The position numbers and the translations under genes were made by a program. Below are positions 61,161 through 64,000 of a stretch of DNA of 64,000 nucleotides, one piece after another (position 1 is the stretch's first letter; every line of letters starts with the position of its first letter). The DNA comes from Flavobacterium sp. HJJ (lineage in GTDB: Bacteria > Bacteroidota > Bacteroidia > Flavobacteriales > Flavobacteriaceae). The stretch is taken from positions 248,001 through 312,000 of the forward strand of contig NZ_JADKPR010000002.1 of assembly GCF_015351475.1 (NCBI RefSeq), written 5' to 3'. The notes beneath the pieces were generated by a model. The model saw nothing but the letters and a program-made list of their open reading frames with translations, did no database searches and was not told the DNA's origin.

Positions 61161-62010
61161 ATTTTTCAAATAAAAACTGATAGATTTCCTTATATAGTTT
61201 ATCGTCGTGCATGGAATGGCCTAAATCTTTGGTAGTGATGAATTTTCCTTTTTTCCAGCCGCTGGCTATTTTTTGTCCTTCAGAAAACGCAACTACTGTA
61301 TCGGTGGTATCGTGGGCGATGATTCCGTCAATTTGGATATGTTTGGCAAATGTCTCTCCTGAGAAATCTTCCAGTCTGAAATTGAAATTTTCCAGATATC
61401 GTTTTTCTAAAAGTGCAAACATTTTGCGGTTGAGACTCAGCATTTCAATATAATTAGTGATGAGTGTTTTTAAATCGGAAGGTGCGCCGAGAATCACCAT
61501 TTTTTTGATACTGGTTTCTGGATGCAGATACTGATGATAGACACAGGCCGAACCGCCGATGGAGTGCCCGATAATGATGCTAGGACTGTATTTCTTTACA
61601 GCTTTATTGATGAATTCGACATAGCGGGGTACGTTGAATTCTTTGCCGCTGCTTTGTCCGTGTGCAGGGGCGTCTATTGCGATGATGGTGCTTCCTGATT
61701 TTTGGAGATAGGGAAGGGTTTTCTCCCAGCGGGCCGAATTGCTTTCCCAGCCGTGAACTAAAAGAATTTTGGTGTCATTTCCTTCCCAGGTATAGGTTTG
61801 GAAATAGTTTTCGTCATGCTGGAATTTTTCTTTTATGGTGCCCTGAAGGATTTCTGGGAGCTGGTTTTCCTGAATTTTACCTACTCTGGGGTTGGTAAAA
61901 AGTTTATACGATAGGTTCAGCGCATTTTTTGGATGCACAAAACTCAATAAATTAATGTATTGCCCAACAGATTTGACAAATAGAAACTGAATGCTTTTTT
62001 TTAGGCTCAA
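61159..62010 (-). CDS. Alpha/beta hydrolase
   Basis: 283 residues. Oxyanion-site HGWESNSARW (about 84-93), nucleophile elbow GHSIGG (serine about residue 148), acid in HDTTDTVV and histidine in LGHSMHDD complete a Ser-Asp-His triad. A hydrophobic N-terminal helix region (about 5-30) may associate with the membrane. The start is a TTG at 62010: no ATG occurs upstream in frame, and the next is far inside. A terminator hairpin (62022-62051) lies just upstream, so transcription may rely on read-through. Substrate unknown. Confidence 0.82.
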   Translation of the reverse strand: MSLKKSIQFLFVKSVGQYINLLSFVHPKNALNLSYKLFTNPRVGKIQENQLPEILQGTIKEKFQHDENYFQTYTWEGNDTKILLVHGWESNSARWEKTLPYLQKSGSTIIAIDAPAHGQSSGKEFNVPRYVEFINKAVKKYSPSIIIGHSIGGSACVYHQYLHPETSIKKMVILGAPSDLKTLITNYIEMLSLNRKMFALLEKRYLENFNFRLEDFSGETFAKHIQIDGIIAHDTTDTVVAFSEGQKIASGWKKGKFITTKDLGHSMHDDKLYKEIYQFLFEK

Positions 62011-62021
62011 AATAATGTAGT

Positions 62022-62051
62022 ATAAAAAAAGTCCCGATTTAATCGGGACTT
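62022..62051 (-). terminator. Terminator after the zinc-ribbon-family gene
   Basis: AAGTCCCGATT and AATCGGGACTT form a perfect stem around one central base; on the minus strand T7 follows. Confidence 0.88.
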
Positions 62052-62060
62052 AGTTGTTTT

Positions 62061-62840
62061 TTAGAATGTAGCAAATAATTGCTCCATTTTCTCTCTTTCT
62101 TCTTGAGCCAGAATGGTGTCGACTAAAATTCTTCCAGAGTGCTCATCGATTAGGATTTTCTTTCTGGCTGCAATTTCAACCTGTGTCTGTGGCGGAATCG
62201 TGAAGAATGATCCAGCTGATGCTCCTCTTTCGATAGAAACAACTGCAAGTCCGTTACGAACACTGCTTCTGATTCTTTTGTAAGCTGCCAAAAGACGCTC
62301 TTCGATTAATGCTTCAAATTCTGCTGATTTTTCAGTCAGGAATGCCTCTTCTTTTTGAGTTTCGGACATGATAGCATCTAATTCTGATTTTTTATGTTTT
62401 AAATGAGATGATTTAGAATCTAATTTTTCTTTAGAAGAACTAATTGCCTCTTTTTTGTGCTCAATAGAAGCTTTCATTTCTTTAATTTGCTTTTCTGCTA
62501 ATTGAATTTCTAATTCCTGAAACTCAACTTCTTTTGTCAAAGAATTGAATTCTCTATTGTTGCGAACGTTTTCTTGCTGCTTAGTGTATTTTTTGACAGC
62601 TTCTTTGTGCTCATCAATTGCATTTATTTTCTGCTTGATAAGGTTCTCGATTACCTCAAGTTCTCCTTTCAATTTCTCTGAACGAGTGCTTAAACCAGCA
62701 ACTTCATCTTCAAGATCTTCAACTTCTAAAGGAAGCTCTCCTCTAACGTTTCTGATTTCGTCAATTCTAGAGTCAATTAACTGTAAATCGTAAATTGCTC
62801 TTAACTTGTCCTCAACACTTAATTCTTTCGTATTCGCCAT
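62061..62840 (-). CDS. C4-type zinc ribbon family protein lacking the cysteines
   Basis: 259 residues: a long antiparallel coiled coil (about 35-185) and a C-terminal ribbon region. The family (COG1579, DUF164) normally ends in a ribbon with two CxxC pairs, in the contexts ERGACGGC and CEHCGRIL. Here the same positions read ERGASAGS and DEHSGRIL: S208, S211, D232 and S235 replace all four cysteines, while surrounding residues (IPPQ, RKKI, GRILVD) are conserved. Zinc binding is therefore lost. It is co-transcribed with the Nif3-like gene (3-base gap). Confidence 0.88.
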   Translation of the reverse strand: MANTKELSVEDKLRAIYDLQLIDSRIDEIRNVRGELPLEVEDLEDEVAGLSTRSEKLKGELEVIENLIKQKINAIDEHKEAVKKYTKQQENVRNNREFNSLTKEVEFQELEIQLAEKQIKEMKASIEHKKEAISSSKEKLDSKSSHLKHKKSELDAIMSETQKEEAFLTEKSAEFEALIEERLLAAYKRIRSSVRNGLAVVSIERGASAGSFFTIPPQTQVEIAARKKILIDEHSGRILVDTILAQEEREKMEQLFATF

Positions 62841-62843
62841 ATT

Positions 62844-63941
62844 CTATAAGTACTTAACTGGATTTGTATTTTCTTCCGATAAAATGATTGCAAAATTAGG
62901 GATTTTTTTTCTAAGATAATCAACAATATACTCTTTTGTATAGCGTTCGCTTTCAAAATGTCCGATATCAGCCAATAAAAGCTTGTTTTCGGCTTCGTAA
63001 TATTGATGATATTTTAAATCAGATGTCAGATAAGCGTCAGCTCCGGCCTGAATTGCATTTTTGATGGCAAAACTTCCAGAACCGCCCAAGACGGCTACTT
63101 TTTTAATTTTTTTGCCTGTAAATGCTGAGTGGCGGATTCCGACGGCCTGCATTTTGTCTTTGGCGTATGCTAAGAAATCTATCTCGTCCATTTCTTCCTC
63201 AAGCTCGCCAATCATTCCTAAACCAATATGGTTAAAGGTGTTTTTCATATTGTAGATTTCGGTGGCAACTTCTTCGTAAATATGGTTTTCTCTTAGGGCT
63301 TTTATGATTTTGGACTCCAGATGTTTGGCGTAAACCACTTCGATTTTAACCTCGGTTCCTCTTGATAATACGCCTTTTTCTCCAATGGTTGGTTCACTTT
63401 TTTCGTTACCCTGATACGTAAAAGTTCCTTCAGAGTTGAAACTGCATTTGTCATAATTCCCAATGCTTCCTGCACCTGCATCAAACAAAGCGTTGCGGAC
63501 TTTCTCGGCATTGTCTCGGATGGTGTAAGTAACCAGTTTTCGGATATGATTTTGTTTTGGGATTAAAATCTGGGTTTTTATGAGTCCCAGAGTATCGCAG
63601 AATATTTTATTTACTCCTTCAGGATGATTGTCCAGTGCGGTATGAACAGCATAAATGGCGATATCATTTTTGATGGCTTTGAGCAGGGCGCGCTCTACAT
63701 AATTTTGTCCTGTTATTTTTTTTATTCCATTGAATAAAATAGGGTGGAAACAAACCACCAGATTACATTTTTTGGCAATGGCTTCGTCGATTACATTCTC
63801 CAAAGCATCATGGCAGACCAAAATTCCGGTTGCCGTTGTATTTTCGTCCCCAATTATTAAACCTACGTTGTCAAAATCTTCGGCATAAGCCAATGGAGCC
63901 ATTTCTTCAAGAACAGAAAGGATTTCTTTTATTGTACTCAT
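62844..63941 (-). CDS. Nif3-like dinuclear metal centre protein
   Basis: 365 residues, the long form with an inserted PII-like domain (about 125-230). Metal-site motifs: MAPLAYAEDFDNVGLIIGD, VCFHPILF, AVHTALDNHPEGVN, and at the C-terminus LLADIGHFESER. Members are hexameric with a two-metal site; the family has been proposed to include GTP cyclohydrolase 1 type 2 activity and others, but the role is not settled. The neighbouring zinc-ribbon-family gene is a common partner in this phylum. Confidence 0.9.
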   Translation of the reverse strand: MSTIKEILSVLEEMAPLAYAEDFDNVGLIIGDENTTATGILVCHDALENVIDEAIAKKCNLVVCFHPILFNGIKKITGQNYVERALLKAIKNDIAIYAVHTALDNHPEGVNKIFCDTLGLIKTQILIPKQNHIRKLVTYTIRDNAEKVRNALFDAGAGSIGNYDKCSFNSEGTFTYQGNEKSEPTIGEKGVLSRGTEVKIEVVYAKHLESKIIKALRENHIYEEVATEIYNMKNTFNHIGLGMIGELEEEMDEIDFLAYAKDKMQAVGIRHSAFTGKKIKKVAVLGGSGSFAIKNAIQAGADAYLTSDLKYHQYYEAENKLLLADIGHFESERYTKEYIVDYLRKKIPNFAIILSEENTNPVKYL

Positions 63942-64000
63942 TTTTTAATCTTTTCAGGGTATTTGTTAGCGGTAATTTTTATAAACCAATAACGTAAATT
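63938..64000 (-). CDS. Possible 3' end of an upstream gene (partial)
   Basis: A frame enters from the window edge, encodes LRYWFIKITANKYPEKIKK and stops at TGA 63938, overlapping the Nif3 ATG by four bases (ATGA). Such an overlap suggests translational coupling with a gene outside the window. Only about 20 codons are visible, so no family can be named. Confidence 0.35.
   Translation of the reverse strand, partial: NLRYWFIKITANKYPEKIKK

Overview
The window reads as chromosome of a Flavobacterium-like member of the Bacteroidota. It is AT-rich and has almost no Shine-Dalgarno sequences. Many genes are preceded by the TAnnTTTG -7 box typical of this phylum. It carries a SusC/SusD polysaccharide utilisation locus (PUL) with a hybrid two-component regulator, a HmuY haem locus, a PorV-type protein of the type IX secretion family, and many lipoproteins. 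The tRNAs lack an encoded CCA. No prophage, insertion sequence or CRISPR array was seen.

Layout. 1-2.3 kb: a PorV-like outer membrane protein (cut by the window edge), pssA and a membrane-anchored GH25 lysozyme. 2.7-7.5 kb, minus strand: an MFS carrier, a DUF5808-like small protein, and a compact set kdsD-tatC-AhpD-like-lptB joining Kdo synthesis, Tat export and LPS export. 7.5-17.3 kb: recQ, a COG2509 flavoprotein, an NTF2-like protein, MepB, secreted MsrB/MsrA, idi, queD, a peroxiredoxin, manA and an orphan small protein. 17.3-21.1 kb: two identical tRNA-Thr genes, a stand-alone MASE1 sensor, a lipoprotein and a membrane protein with a C-terminal prokaryotic YEATS (pYEATS) domain. 21.4-32.4 kb: htpG, a lipocalin-like lipoprotein, an OmpA lipoprotein, a lone ABC ATPase, a KAS III enzyme, cutC, a TonB-dependent receptor and argS.

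32.6-51.0 kb is the PUL: susC, susD, a GH5-like lipoprotein, a GH43-like enzyme, a BNR/CBM9-like lipoprotein, a GH2, a second GH43, a lipoprotein aldose 1-epimerase and a third GH43. All are on the minus strand, with a 1316-residue hybrid two-component regulator divergent from susC. The enzyme mix suggests an arabinose-containing plant glycan (arabinan or arabinogalactan side chains); this is inference. 51.1-55.3 kb: a haem uptake locus (DUF6607 protein divergent from a TonB receptor and HmuY). 55.5-64 kb: a PepSY-like secreted protein, ffh, folD, corA, rluF, an alpha/beta hydrolase, a C4-zinc-ribbon-family protein without its cysteines, and a Nif3-like protein.

Most of the window is ordinary chromosome. 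The less explained items are the pYEATS membrane protein, the orphan MASE1 protein, the loss of zinc cysteines in both RecQ and the zinc-ribbon-family protein, the BNR/CBM9 lipoprotein in the PUL, candidate operators in the two divergent intergenic regions, and a dispersed family of intergenic inverted repeats.
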